Assembly: GCA_947034895.1 (NCBI GenBank)
Contig: OX344763.1
Coordinates: 57,555,093-57,619,092 of the forward strand
DNA length: 64,000 nucleotides
Direction of reading: 5' to 3'
Source: Rhytidiadelphus loreus
Lineage: Eukaryota > Streptophyta > Bryopsida > Hypnales > Hylocomiaceae
Each line of letters opens with the position of its first letter. Within the stretch, counting starts at the first letter, position 1. The position numbers and the translations under genes were made by a program. Below are positions 52,690 to 64,000 of the stretch, piece after piece. Below the pieces are notes generated by a model. That model was not told where the DNA came from, did no database searches, and was given only the letters and a program-made list of their open reading frames with translations.

Positions 52690-54100
52690 CACGATGAATG
52701 ACTTTCTAGTACGTGGAAATCAAATATTCGTGCATGAACCTGGCCCTCTATTTTAAAGTCCACAAAATTGTAATCTCATGAAATTCATTGAAAGAAATCT
52801 GGGACAGAGGTTGTGCAAGTTGCAAGTGCTCCTAAACTCATGAATTAATCAACAAAATATATAATTGGGAGTCACGATGAATGACTTTCTAGTACGTGGA
52901 AATGAAATATACGTGCATGAATCTGGCCCTCTATTTTAAAGTCCACAAAATTGTAATCTCATGAAATTCATTGAAAGAAATCTGGGAAAGAGGTTGTGCA
53001 AGTTGCAAGTGCTCCTAAACTCATGAATTAATCAAAAAAATATATAATTGGGAGTCACGATGAATGACTTTCTAGTACGTGGAAATGAAATATACGTGCA
53101 TGAATCTGGCCCTCTATTTTAAAGTCCACAAAATTGTAATCTCATGAAATTCATTGAAAGAAATCTGGGAAAGAGGTTGTGCAAGTTGCAAGTGCTCCTA
53201 AACTCATGAATTAATCAAAAAAATATATAATTGGGAGTCACGATGAATGACTTTCTAGTACGTGGAAATGAAATATTCGTGCATGAACCTGGCCCTCTAT
53301 TTTAAAGTCCACAAAACTGTAATCTCATGAAATTCATTGAAAGAAATCTGGGAAAGAGGTTGTGCAAGTTGCAAGTGCTCCTAAACTCATGAATTAATCA
53401 AAAAAATATATAATTGGGAGTCACGATGAATGACTTTCTAGTACGTGGAAATCAAATATTCGTGCATGAACCTGGCCCTCTATTTTAAAGTCCACAAAAT
53501 TGTAATCTCATGAAATTCATTGAAAGAAATCTGGGACAGAGGTTGTGCAAGTTGCAAGTGCTCCTAAACTCATGAATTAATCAACAAAATATATAATTGG
53601 GAGTCACGATGAATGACTTTCTAGTACGTGGAAATCAAATATTCGTGCATGAACCTGGCCCTCTAATTTAAAGTCCACAAAATTGTAATCTCATGAAATT
53701 CATTGAAAGAAATCTGGGAAAGAGGTTGTGCAAGTTGCAAGTGCTCCTAAACTCATGAATTAATCAAAAAAATATATAATTGGGAGTCACGATGAATGAC
53801 TTTCTAGTACGTGGAAATGAAATATTCGTGCACGAACCTGGCCCTCTATTTTAAAGTCCACAAAATTGTAATCTCATGAAATTCATTGAAAGAAATCTGG
53901 GAAAGAGGTTGTGCAAGTTGCAAGTGCTCCTAAACTCATGAATTAATCAACAAAATATATAATTGGGAGTCACGATGAATGACTTTCTAGTACGTGGAAA
54001 TGAAATATTCGTGCACGAACCTTGCCCTCTATTTTAAAGTCCACAAAATTGTAATCTCATAAAATTCATTGAAAGAAATCTGGGAAAGAGGTTGTGCAAG
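52690..54100 (+). repeat. array segment with 4-monomer repeat of GGGACAGAGG units
   Basis: GGGACAGAGG (p102 C) in AAATCAAATATT monomers occurs at 52,805 and 53,537 (732 bp apart). Two adjacent TACGTGCATGAATCTGG monomers (about 52,905 and 53,090) lie between. CTCTAATTTA follows at 53,664. Just upstream, the private change AATCTTTGAAAG lies near 52,250 and GTCAGGATG near 52,323; the latter also appears near 60,924. Confidence 0.75.
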
Positions 54101-55690
54101 TTGCAAGTGCTCCTAAACTCATGAATTAATCAACAAAATATATAATTGGGAGTCACGATGAATGACTTTCTAGTACGTGGAAATGAAATATTCGTGCATG
54201 AACCTGGCCCTCTATTTTAAAGTCCACAAAATTGTAATCTCATGAAATTCATTGAAAGAAATCTGGGAAAGAGGTTGTGCAAGTTGCAAGTGCTCCTAAA
54301 CTCATGAATTAATCAACAAAATATATAATTGCGAGTCACGATGAATGACTTTCTAGTACGTGGAAATGAAATATTCGTGCACGAACCTGGCCCTCTATTT
54401 TAAAGTCCACAAAATTGTAATCTCATGAAATTCATTGAAAGAAATCTGGGAAAGAGGTTGTGCAAGTTGCAAGTGCTCCTAAACTCATGAATTAATCAAA
54501 AAAATATATAATTGGTGGTCACGATGAATGACTTTCTAGTACGTGGAAATGAAATATTCGTGCACGAACCTGGCCCTCTATTTTAAAGTCCACAAAATTG
54601 TAATCTCATGAAATTCATTGAAAGAAATCTGGGAAAGAGGTTGTGCAAGTTGCAAGTGCTCCTAAACTCATGAATTAATCAAAAAAATATATAATTGGTG
54701 GTCACGATGAATGACTTTCTAGTACGTGGAAATGAAATATTCGTGCACGAACCTGGCCCTCTATTTTAAAGTCCACAAAATTGTAATCTCATGAAATTCA
54801 TTGAAAGAAATCTGGGAAAGAGGTTGTGCAAGTTGCAAGTGCTCCTAAACTCATGAATTAATCAAAAAAATATATAATTGAGAGTCACGATGAATGACTT
54901 TCTAGTACGTGGAAATGAAATATACGTGCATGAAGCTGGCCCTCTATTTTAAAGTCCACAAAATTGTAATCTCATGAAATTCATTGAAAGAAATCTGGGA
55001 AAGACGTTGTGCAAGTTGCAAGTGCTCCTAAACTCATGAATTAATCAAAAAAATATATAATTGGGAGTCACGATGAATGACTTTCTAGTACGTGGAAATG
55101 AAATATACGTGCATGAAGCTGGCCCTCTATTTTAAAGTCCACAAAATTGTAATCTCATGAAATTCATTGAAAGAAATCTGGGAAAGAGGTTGTGCAAGTT
55201 GCAAGTGCTCCTAAACTCATGAATTAATCAAAAAAATATATAATTGGGAGTCACGATGAATGACTTTCTAGTACATGGAAATGAAATATACGTGCATGAA
55301 TCTGGCCCTCTATTTTAAAGTCCACAAAATTGTAATCTCATGAAATTCATTGATAGAAATCTGGGAAAGAGGTTGTGCAAGTTGCAAGTGCTCCTAAACT
55401 CATGAATTAATCAACAAAATATATAATTGGGAGTCACGATGAATGACTTTCTAGTACGTGGAAATGACATATTCGTCCACAAACCTGGCCCTCTATTTTA
55501 AAGTCCACAAAATTGTAATCTGATGAAATTCATTGATAGAAATCTGGGAAAGAGGTTGTGCAAGTTGCAAGTGCTCCTAAACTCATGAATTAATCAACAA
55601 AATATATAATTGGGAGTCACGATGAATGACTTTCTAGTACGTGGAAATCAAATATTCGTGCATGAACCTGGCCCTCTATTTTAAAGTCCA
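54100..55690 (+). repeat. array segment with divergent monomers
   Basis: It contains TTGCGAGTCACG (p165 C) near 54,331, the GCATGAAGCTGG form (p36 G) near 54,932 and 55,115, a third AAAGACGTTG at 55,005, GTACATGG near 55,272, and CATTGATAG (p89 T) near 55,351 and 55,534. The monomer at 55,449-55,631 is the most unusual intact unit noticed, with about five changes (p20 C, p29 C, p33 A, p74 G, p89 T). No insertion or gene is present. Confidence 0.78.
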
Positions 55691-57460
55691 CAAAACTGTA
55701 ATCTCATGAAATTCATTGAAAGAAATCTGGGACAGAGGTTGTGCAAGTTGCAAGTGCTCCTAAACTCATGAATTAATCAACAAAATATATAATTGCGAGT
55801 CACGATGAATGACTTTCTAGTACGTGGAAATCAAATATTCGTGCATGAACCTGGCCCTCTAATTTAAAGTCCACAAAATTGTAATCTCATGAAATTCATT
55901 GAAAGAAATCTGGGAAAGAGGTTGTGCAAGTTGCAAGTGCTCCTAAACTCATGAATTAATCAAAAAAATATATAATTGGTGGTCACGATGAATGACTTTC
56001 TAGTACGTTGAAATGAAATATTCGTGCACGAACCTGGCCCTCTATTTTAAAGTCCAGAAAATTGTAATCTCATGAAATTCATTGAAAGAAATCTGGGAAA
56101 GAGGTTGTGCAAGTTGCAAGTGCTCCTAAACTCATGAATTAATCAACAAAATATATAATTGGGAGTCACGATGAATGACTTTCTAGTACGTGGAAATGAA
56201 ATATTCGTGCACGAACCTGGCCCTCTATTTTAAAGTCCACAAAATTGTAATCTCATGGAATTCATGTACAGAAATCTGGGAAAGAGGTTGTGCAAGTTGC
56301 AAGTGCTCCTAAACTCATGAATTAATGAACAAAATATATAATTGGGAGTCACGATGAATGACTTTCTAGTACGTGGAAATCAAATATTCGTGCATGAACC
56401 TGGCCCTCTATTTTAAAGTCCACAAAATTGTAATCTCATGAAATTCATTGAAAGAAATCTGGGAAAGAGGTTGTGCAAGTTGCAAGTGCTCCTAAACTCA
56501 TGAATTAATCAACAAAATATATAATTGGGAGTCACGATGAATGACTTTCTAGTACGTGGAAATCAAATATTCGTGCATGAACCTGGCCCTCTATTTTAAA
56601 GTCCACAAAATTGTAATCTCATGAAATTCATTGAAAGAAATCTGGGAAAGAAGTTGTGCAAGTTGCATGTGCTCCTAAACTCATGAATTAATCAAAAAAA
56701 TATATAATTGGGAGTCACGATGAATGACTTTCTAATACGTGGAAATGAAATATTCGTGCATGAACCTGGCCCTCTATTTTAAAGTCCACAAAATTGTAAT
56801 CTCATGAAATTCATTGAAAGAAATCTGGGACAGAGGTTGTGCAAGTTGCAAGTGCTCCTAAACTCATGAATTAATCAACAAAATATATAATTGCGAGTCA
56901 CGATGAATGACTTTCTAGTACGTGGAAATCAAATATTCGTGCATGAACCTGGCCCTCTAATTTAAAGTCCACAAAATTGTAATCTCATGAAATTCATTGA
57001 AAGAAATCTGGGAAAGAGGTTGTGCAAGTTGCAAGTGCTCCTAAACTCATGAATTAATCAAAAAAATATATAATTGGTGGTCACGATGAATGACTTTCTA
57101 GTACGTGGAAATGAAATATTCGTGCACGAACCTGGCCCTCTATTTTAAAGTCCAGAAAATTGTAATCTCATGAAATTCATTGAAAGAAATCTGGGAAAGA
57201 GGTTGTGCAAGTTGCAAGTGCTCCTAAACTCATGAATTAATCAAAAAAATATATAATTGGGAGTCACGATGAATGACTTTCTAGTACGTGGAAATCAAAT
57301 ATTCGTGCACGAACCTGGCCCTCTATTTTAAAGTCCACAAAATTGTAATCTCATGGAATTCATGTACAGAAATCTGGGAAAGAGGTTGTGCAAGTTGCAA
57401 GTGCTCCTAAACTCATGAATTAATGAACAAAATATATAATTGGGAGTCACGATGAATGAC
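55690..57460 (+). repeat. 6-monomer duplication (1,098-bp offset)
   Basis: About 55,690-56,360 matches 56,788-57,458. Shared in order: GGGACAGAGG (55,733 and 56,831), TTGCGAGTC (55,793 and 56,891), CTCTAATTTA (55,860 and 56,958), A7-GGTGG with GTCCAG, an EcoRI-type unit and ATTAATGAAC (p147 G). Differences include TACGTTGAAATG versus TACGTGGAAATG at 55,998 and 57,096. Confidence 0.85.
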
Positions 57461-60400
57461 TTTCTAGTACGTGGAAATGAAATATTCGTGCATGAACCTG
57501 GCCCTCTATTTTAAAGTCCACAAAATTGTAATCTCATGAAATTCATTGAAAGAAATCTGGGAAAGAGGTTGTGCAAGTTGCAAGTGCTCCTAAACTCATG
57601 AATTAATCAAAAAAATATATAATTGGGAGTCACGATGAATGACTTTCTAGTACGTGGAAATCAAATATTCGTGCATGAACCTGGCCCTCTATTTTAAAGT
57701 CCACAAAATTGTAATCTCATGAAATTCATTGAAAGAAATCTGGGAAAGAGGTTGTGCAAGTTGCAAGTGCTCCTAAACTCATGAATTAATCAACAAAATA
57801 TATAATTGGGAGTCACGATGAATGACTTTCTAGTACGTGGAAATGAAATATACGTGCATGAACCTGGCCCTCTATTTTAAAGTCCACAAAATTGTAATCT
57901 CATGAAATTCATTGAAAGAAATCTGGGAAAGAGGTTGTGCAAGTTGCAAGTGCTCCTAAACTCATGAATTAATCAAAAAAATATATAATTGGTGGTCACG
58001 ATGAATGACTTTCTAGTACGTTGAAATGAAATATTCGTGCACGAACCTGGCCCTCTATTTTAAAGTCCACAAAATTGTAATCTCATGAAATTCATTGAAA
58101 GAAATCTGGGAAAGAGGTTGTGCAAGTTGCAAGTGCTCCTAAACTCATGAATTAATCAACAAAATATATAATTGGGAGTCACGATGAATGACTTTCTAGT
58201 ACGTGGAAATCAAATATTCGTGCATGAACCTGGCCCTCTATTTTAAAGTCCACAAAATTGTAATCTCATGAAATTCATTGAAAGAAATCTGGGAAAGAGG
58301 TTGTGCAAGTTGCAAGTGCTCCTAAACTCATGAATTAATCAAGAAAATATATAATTGCGAGTCACGATGAATGACTTTCTAGTACGTGGAAATGAAATAT
58401 TCGTGCATGAACCTGGCCCTCTATTTTAAAGTCCACAAAATTGTAATCTCATGAAATTCATTGAAAGAAATCTGGGAAAGAGGTTGTGCAAGTTGCAAGT
58501 GCTCCTAAACTCATGAATTAATCAAGAAAATATATAATTGGGAGTCACGATGAATGACTTTCTAGTACGTGGAAATGAAATATTGGTTCACGAACCTTGC
58601 CCTGTATTTTAAAGTCGACAAAATTGTAATCTCATGGAATTCATTGAAAGAAATCTGGGAAAGAGGTTGTGCAAGTTGCAAGTGCTCCTAAACTCATGAA
58701 TTAATCAACAAAATATATAATTGGGAGTCACGATGAATGACTTTCTAGTACGTGGAAATGAAATATACGTGCATGAATCTGGCCCTCTATTTTAAAGTCC
58801 ACAAAATTGTAATCTCATGAAATTCATTGAAAGAAATCTGGGAAAGAGGTTGTGCAAGTTGCAAGTTCTCCTAAACTCATGAATTAATCAAAAAAATATA
58901 TAATTGGTGGTCACGATGAATGACTTTCTAGTACGTGGAAATGAAATATTCGTGCACGAACCTGGCCCTCTATTTTAAAGTCCACAAAATTGTAATCTCA
59001 TGAAATTCATTGAAAGAAATCTGGGAAAGAGGTTGTGCAAGTTGCAAGTGCTCCTAAACTCATGAATTAATCAACAAAATATATAATTGGGAGTCACGAT
59101 GAATGACTTTCTAGTACGTGGAAATGAAATATACGTGCATGAATCTGGCCCTCTATTTTAAAGTCCACAAAATTGTAATCTCATGAAATTCATTGAAAGA
59201 AATCTGGGAAAGAGGTTGTGCAAGTTGCAAGTGCTCCTAAACTCATGAATTAATCAAAAAAATATATAATTGGTGGTCACGATGAATGACTTTCTAGTAC
59301 GTGGAAATGAAATATTGGTTCACGAACCTTGCCCTGTATTTTAAAGTCGACAAAATTGTAATCTCATGGAATTCATTGAAAGAAATCTGGGAAAGAGGTT
59401 GTGCAAGTTGCAAGTGCTCCTAAACTCATGAATTAATCAACAAAATATATAATTGGGAGTTACGATGAATGACTTTCTAGTACGTGGAAATGAAATATTC
59501 GTGCACGAACCTGGCCCTCTATTTTAAAGTCCACAAAATTGTAATCTCATGGAATTCATTGAAAGAAATCTGGGAAAGAGGTTGTGCAAGTTGCAAGTGC
59601 TCCTAAACTCATGAATTAATCAACAAAATATATAACTGGGAGTCACGATGAATGACTTTCTAGTACGTGGAAATGAAATATTCGTGCACGAACCTGGCCC
59701 TGTATTTTAAAGTCCACAAAATTGTAATCTCATGGAATTCATGTACAGAAATTTGGGAAAGAGGTTGTGCAAGTTGCAAGTGCTCCTAAACTCATGAATT
59801 AATCAACGAAATATATAATTGGGAGTCACGATGAATGACTTTCTAGTACGTGGAAATGAAATATTCGTGCACGAACCTGGCCCTCTATTTTAAAGTCCAC
59901 AAAATTGTAATCTCATGAAATTCATTGAAAGAAATCTGGGAAAGAGGTTGTGCAAGTTGCAAGTGCTCCTAAACTCATGAATTAATCAAGAAAATATATA
60001 ATTGGGAGTCACGATGAATGACTTTCTAGTACGTGGAAATGAAATATTCGTGCACGAACCTGGCCCTCTATTTTAAAGTCGACAAAATTGTAATCTCATG
60101 GAATTCATTGAAAGAAATCTGGGAAAGAGGTTGTGCAAGTTGCAAGTGCTCCTAAACTCATGAATTAATCAACAAAATATATAATTGGGAGTCACGATGA
60201 ATGACTTTCTAGTACGTGGAAATGAAATATTCGTGCATGAACCTGGCCCTCTATTTTAATGTCCACAAAATTGTAATCTCATGAAATTCATTGAAAGAAA
60301 TCTGGGAAAGAGGTTGTGCAAGTTGCAAGTGCTCCTAAACTCATGAATTAATCAACAAAATATATAATTGGGAGTCACGATGAATGACTTTCTAGTACGT

Positions 60401-62380
60401 GGAAATGAAATATACGTGCATGAATCTGGCCCTCTATTTTAAAGTCCACAAAATTGTAATCTCATGAAATTCATTGAAAGAAATCTGGGAAAGAGGTTGT
60501 GCAAGTTGCAAGTGCTCCTAAACTCATGAATTAATCAACAAAATATATAATTGGGAGTCACGATGAATGACTTTCTAGTACGTGGAAATGAAATATTCGT
60601 GCACGAACCTGGCCCTCTATTTTAAAGTCCACAAAATTGTAATCTCATGGAATTCATGTACAGAAATCTGGGAAAGAGGTTGTGCAAGTTGCAAGTGCTC
60701 CTAAACTCATGAATTAATCAACAAAATATATAACTGGGAGTCACGATGAATGACTTTCTAGTACGTGGAAATGAAATATTCGTGCATGAACCTGGCCCTC
60801 TATTTTAAAGTCCACAAAATTGTAATCTCATGAAATTCATTGAAAGAAATCTGGGAAAGAGGTTGTGCAAGTTGCAAGTGCTCCTAAACTCATGAATTAA
60901 TGAACAAAATATATAATTGGGAGTCAGGATGAATGACTTTCTAGTACGTGGAAATGAAATATTCGTGCATGAACCTGGCCCTCTATTTTAAAGTCCACAA
61001 AATTGTAATCTCATGAAATTCATTGAAAGAAATCTGGGAAAGAGGTTGTGCAAGTTGCAAGTGCTCCTAAACTCATGAATTAATCAAAAAAATATATAAT
61101 TGGTAGTCACGATGAATGACTTTCTAGTACGTGGAAATGAAATATTCGTGCACGAACCTGGCCCTCTATTTTAAAGTCCACAAAATTGTAATCTCATGAA
61201 ATTCATTGAAAGAAATCTGGGAAAGAGGTTGTGCAAGTTGCAAGTGCTCCTAAACTCATGAATTAATCAACAAAATATATAATTGGGAGTCACGATGAAT
61301 GACTTTCTAGTACGTGGAAATGAAATATTCGTGCACGAACCTTGCCCTGTATTTTAAAGTCCACAAAATTGTAATCTCATGGAATTCATGTACAGAAATT
61401 TGGGAAAGAGGTTGTGCAAGTTGCAAGTGCTCCTAAACTCATGAATTAATCAGAAAAATATATAATTGGTGGTCACGATGAATGACTTTCTAGTACGTGG
61501 AAATGAAATATTCGTGCACGAACCTGGCCCTCTATTTTAAAGTCCACAAAATTGTAATCTCATGAAATTCATTGAAAGAAATCTGGGAAAGAGGTTGTGC
61601 AAGTTGCAAGTGCTCCTAAACTCATGAATTAATCAAGAAAATATATAATTGGGAGTCACGATGAATGACTTTCTAGTACGTGGAAATCAAATATTGGTTC
61701 ACGAACCTTGCCCTGTATTTTAAAGTCGACAAAATTGTAATCTCATGAAATTCATTGAAAGAAATCTGGGAAAGAGGTTGTGCAAGTTGCAAGTGCTCCT
61801 AAACTCATGAATTAATCAAGAAAATATATAATTGGGAGTCACGATGAATGACTTTCTAGTACGTGGAAATCAAATATTGGTTCACGAACCTTGCCCTGTA
61901 TTTTAAAGTCGACAAAATTGTAATCTCATGGAATTCATTGAAAGAAATCTGGGAAAGAGGTTGTGCAAGTTGCAAGTGCTCCTAAACTCATGAATTAATC
62001 AACAAAATATATAATTGGGAGTCACGATGAATGACTTTCTAGTACGTGGAAATGAAATATACGTGCATGAATCTGGCCCTCTATTTTAAAGTCCACAAAA
62101 TTGTAATCTCATGAAATTCATTGAAAGAAATCTGGGAAAGAGGTTGTGCAAGTTGCAAGTGCTCCTAAACTCATGAATTAATCAACAAAATATATAATTG
62201 GGAGTCACGATGAATGACTTTCTAGTACGTGGAAATGAAATATACGTGCATGAATCTGGCCCTCTATTTTAAAGTCCACAAAATTGTAATCTCATGAAAT
62301 TCATTGAAAGAAATCTGGGAAAGAGGTTGTGCAAGTTGCAAGTGCTCCTAAACTCATGAATTAATCAACAAAATATATAA
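57460..62380 (+). repeat. array segment: mixed monomers, no long higher-order unit seen
   Basis: About 27 monomers. GGTTC/SalI units are at 58,586, 59,318, 61,695 and 61,878; the last two are adjacent and nearly the same, both with AAATCAAATATTGG, a combination seen only here. TACGTGCATGAATCTGG units are adjacent at about 62,050 and 62,233. Other markers are GCAAGTTCTCC near 58,866, TAATGTCC near 60,259 (also near 3,164), CAACGAAAT near 59,807 and AATTAATCAGAAAAAT near 61,450. No gene is present. Confidence 0.8.
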
Positions 62381-63850
62381 TTGGGAGTCACGATGAATGA
62401 CTTTCTAGTACGTGGAAATGAAATATTCGTGCACGAACCTGGCCCTCTATTTTAAAGTCCACAAAATTGTAATCTCATGGAATTCATGTACAGAAATCTG
62501 GGAAAGAGGTTGTGCAAGTTGCAAGTGCTCCTAAACTCATGAATTAATGAACAAAATATATAATTGGGAGTCACGATGAATGACTTTCTAGTACGTGGAA
62601 ATGAAATATTCGTGCATGAACCTGGCCCTCTATTTTAAAGTCCACAAAATTGTAATCTCATGAAATTCATTGAAAGAAATCTGGGAAAGAGGTTGTGCAA
62701 GTTGCAAGTGCTCCTAAACTCATGAATTAATCAAAAAAATATATAATTGGGAGTCACGATGAATGACTTTCTAGTACGTGGAAATGAAATATTCGTGCAC
62801 GATCCTGGCCCTCTATTTTAAAGTCCACAAAATTGTAATCTCATGAAATTCATTGAAAGAAATCTGGGAAAGAGGTTGTGCAAGTTGCAAGTGCTCCTAA
62901 ACTCATGAATTAATCAAAAAAATATATAATTGGTGGTCACGATGAATGACTTTCTAGTACGTTGAAATGAAATATTCGTGCACGAACCTGGCCCTCTATT
63001 TTAAAGTCCACAAAATTGTAATCTCATGAAATTCATTGAAAGAAATCTGGGAAAGAGGTTGTGCAAGTTGCAAGTGCTCCTAAACTCATGAATTAATCAA
63101 CAAAATATATAATTGGGAGTCACGATGAATGACTTTCTAGTACGTGGAAATGAAATATTCGTGCACGAACCTGGCCCTCTATTTTAAAGTCCACAAAATT
63201 GTAATCTCATGGAATTCATGTACAGAAATCTGGGAAAGAGGTTGTGCAAGTTGCAAGTGCTCCTAAACTCATGAATTAATGAACAAAATATATAATTGGG
63301 AGTCACGATGAATGACTTTCTAGTACGTGGAAATGAAATATTCGTGCATGAACCTGGCCCTCTATTTTAAAGTCCACAAAATTGTAATCTCATGAAATTC
63401 ATTGAAAGAAATCTGGGAAAGAGGTTGTGCAAGTTGCAAGTGCTCCTAAACTCATGAATTAATCAAAAAAATATATAATTGGGAGTCACGATGAATGACT
63501 TTCTAGTACGTGGAAATGAAATATTCGTGCACGAACCTGGCCCTCTATTTTAAAGTCCACAAAATTGTAATCTCATGAAATTCATTGAAAGAAATCTGGG
63601 AAAGAGGTTGTGCAAGTTGCAAGTGCTCCTAAACTCATGAATTAATCAAAAAAATATATAATTGGTGGTCACGATGAATGACTTTCTAGTACGTGGAAAT
63701 CAAATATTCGTGCACGAACCTGGCCCTCTATTTTAAAGTCCACAAAATTGTAATCTCATGAAATTCATTGAAAGAAATCTGGGAAAGAGGTTGTGCAAGT
63801 TGCAAGTGCTCCTAAACTCATGAATTAATCAAAAAAATATATAATTGGGA
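62380..63850 (+). repeat. 4-monomer duplication (732-bp offset)
   Basis: About 62,380-63,110 matches 63,112-63,842. Both have the EcoRI-type monomer followed by ATTAATGAAC (62,549 and 63,281), then GCATG, A7-GGGAG and GGTGG monomers. Differences include GATCCTGG versus GAACCTGG (about 62,802) and GTTGAAATGAAA versus GTGGAAATCAAA near 62,965 and 63,697. Confidence 0.83.
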
Positions 63851-63866
63851 GTCACGATGAATGACT

Positions 63867-64000
63867 TTCTAGTACGTGGAAATCAAATATTCGTGCATGA
63901 ACCTGGCCCTCTATTTTAAAGTCCACAAAATTGTAATCTCATGAAATTCATTGAAAGAAATCTGGGAAAGAGGTTGTGCAAGTTGCAAGTGCTCCTAAAC
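63867..64000 (+). repeat. last monomer, cut by the window edge
   Basis: These are the first 134 bases of monomer 350, of the AAATCAAATATT/GCATG/TTGAAAG type. The array clearly continues beyond the window. The start at base 1 is also inside the array, as it begins directly in monomer sequence, so neither array boundary is visible. Confidence 0.95.

Larger units (their letters stand above)
1..64000 (+). repeat. 183-bp tandem satellite array (whole window)
   Basis: About 350 head-to-tail copies of a 183-bp unit fill the window with no interruption. The TTCTAGTACG anchor falls at 1, 184, 367, 550, 733, 916 and 1,099, and later at 2,746, 6,406, 9,334, 11,530 and 36,052, all exact multiples of 183 from base 1. 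After one 1-bp loss it recurs at 36,234 and 63,867, again 151 exact units apart. All copies have the same orientation. Neighbours usually differ at a few positions only. Each consensus monomer has stops in all six frames, so no coding is supported. Unit length near a nucleosome repeat and high homogeneity are typical of eukaryotic centromeric or heterochromatic satellites; the exact chromosomal role is inferred, not shown. Compensating indels inside one monomer were not excluded base by base. Confidence 0.99.

Noticed and set aside
1..64000. Possible long coding region, since 183 is 3 x 61 and would keep one frame open through all monomers
   Set aside because: Reading the consensus in all six frames gives stops in each: on the + strand TAG p4-6, TGA p16-18 and TAA p51-53 among others, with similar stops on the reverse strand. 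The longest open stretches are about 40 codons, and open reading frames starting with ATG are about 20-37 codons, repeated without any coding bias.
1..64000. CRISPR-like array (regular repeats)
   Set aside because: There are no unique spacers. The entire 183-bp period is repeated, the unit is far longer than a CRISPR repeat, and no cas genes are present.
1..64000. Transposon, rRNA, tRNA or telomere-repeat insertions
   Set aside because: Every stretch read aligns to the same monomer in register. No terminal repeats, target-site duplications, tRNA-like folds or telomere motifs interrupt it.

Overview
The whole 64,000-base window is one uninterrupted tandem satellite DNA array. The monomer is 183 bp, about 35-36% G+C by hand count of one consensus unit, and always in the same orientation. 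Counting from base 1 as monomer position 1 (p1, the T of TTCTAGTACG), there are 197 monomers in exact 183-bp register (1-36,051). Then comes one 182-bp monomer (36,052-36,233), then 151 more in exact register (36,234-63,866), then 134 bases of a last monomer cut by the window edge. No gene, RNA gene, transposon, inverted monomer or unique spacer was seen anywhere. All six frames of the consensus monomer contain stop codons.

Monomers differ mainly by single-base changes at recurring columns. The main ones are: p18 G/C; p25 T/A; p26+p29 (CGTGC versus GGTTC); p32 C/T/G; p36; p39 G/T; p43 and p45; p58 C/G (SalI site when G); p60 C/G; p78 A/G (EcoRI site when G); p86-89 (TTGAAAG versus TGTACAG); p96; p150 C/A/G; p162 T/C; p166-167 (GGGAG versus GGTGG); p170 C/T; p178 A/C. 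These combine into a mosaic of subtypes.

Layout. 1-8.4 kb: mixed subtypes, about half with TGTACAG, with repeated segments at 16- and 20-monomer offsets. 8.4-13.5 kb: a 12-monomer higher-order repeat, about 2.3 copies. 13.5-21.6 kb: the GGTTC/SalI subtype dominates, with a 15-monomer tandem duplication and a 10-monomer offset copy. 21.6-24 kb: mixed. 24-28.9 kb: a 14-monomer tandem duplication. 29-36 kb: mixed, with a 4-monomer duplication. 36-39 kb: the only indel and a 6-monomer duplication. 39-52 kb: large compound duplications at offsets of 4, 6, 16, 26, 29, 30 and 48 monomers. 52-64 kb: mixed, with 4- and 6-monomer duplications.

The sequence suggests a eukaryotic chromosome. A monomer near nucleosome-repeat length, strong homogenisation and nested segmental amplification are what is seen in centromeric, pericentromeric or other heterochromatic satellites, especially in plants and animals. 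The species cannot be fixed from the sequence alone. Centromere function is an inference; no CENP-B box was found. Nothing resembling a gene-encoded system is present. What merits a second look is the array architecture, the subtype-specific dyad symmetry and the near absence of indels.
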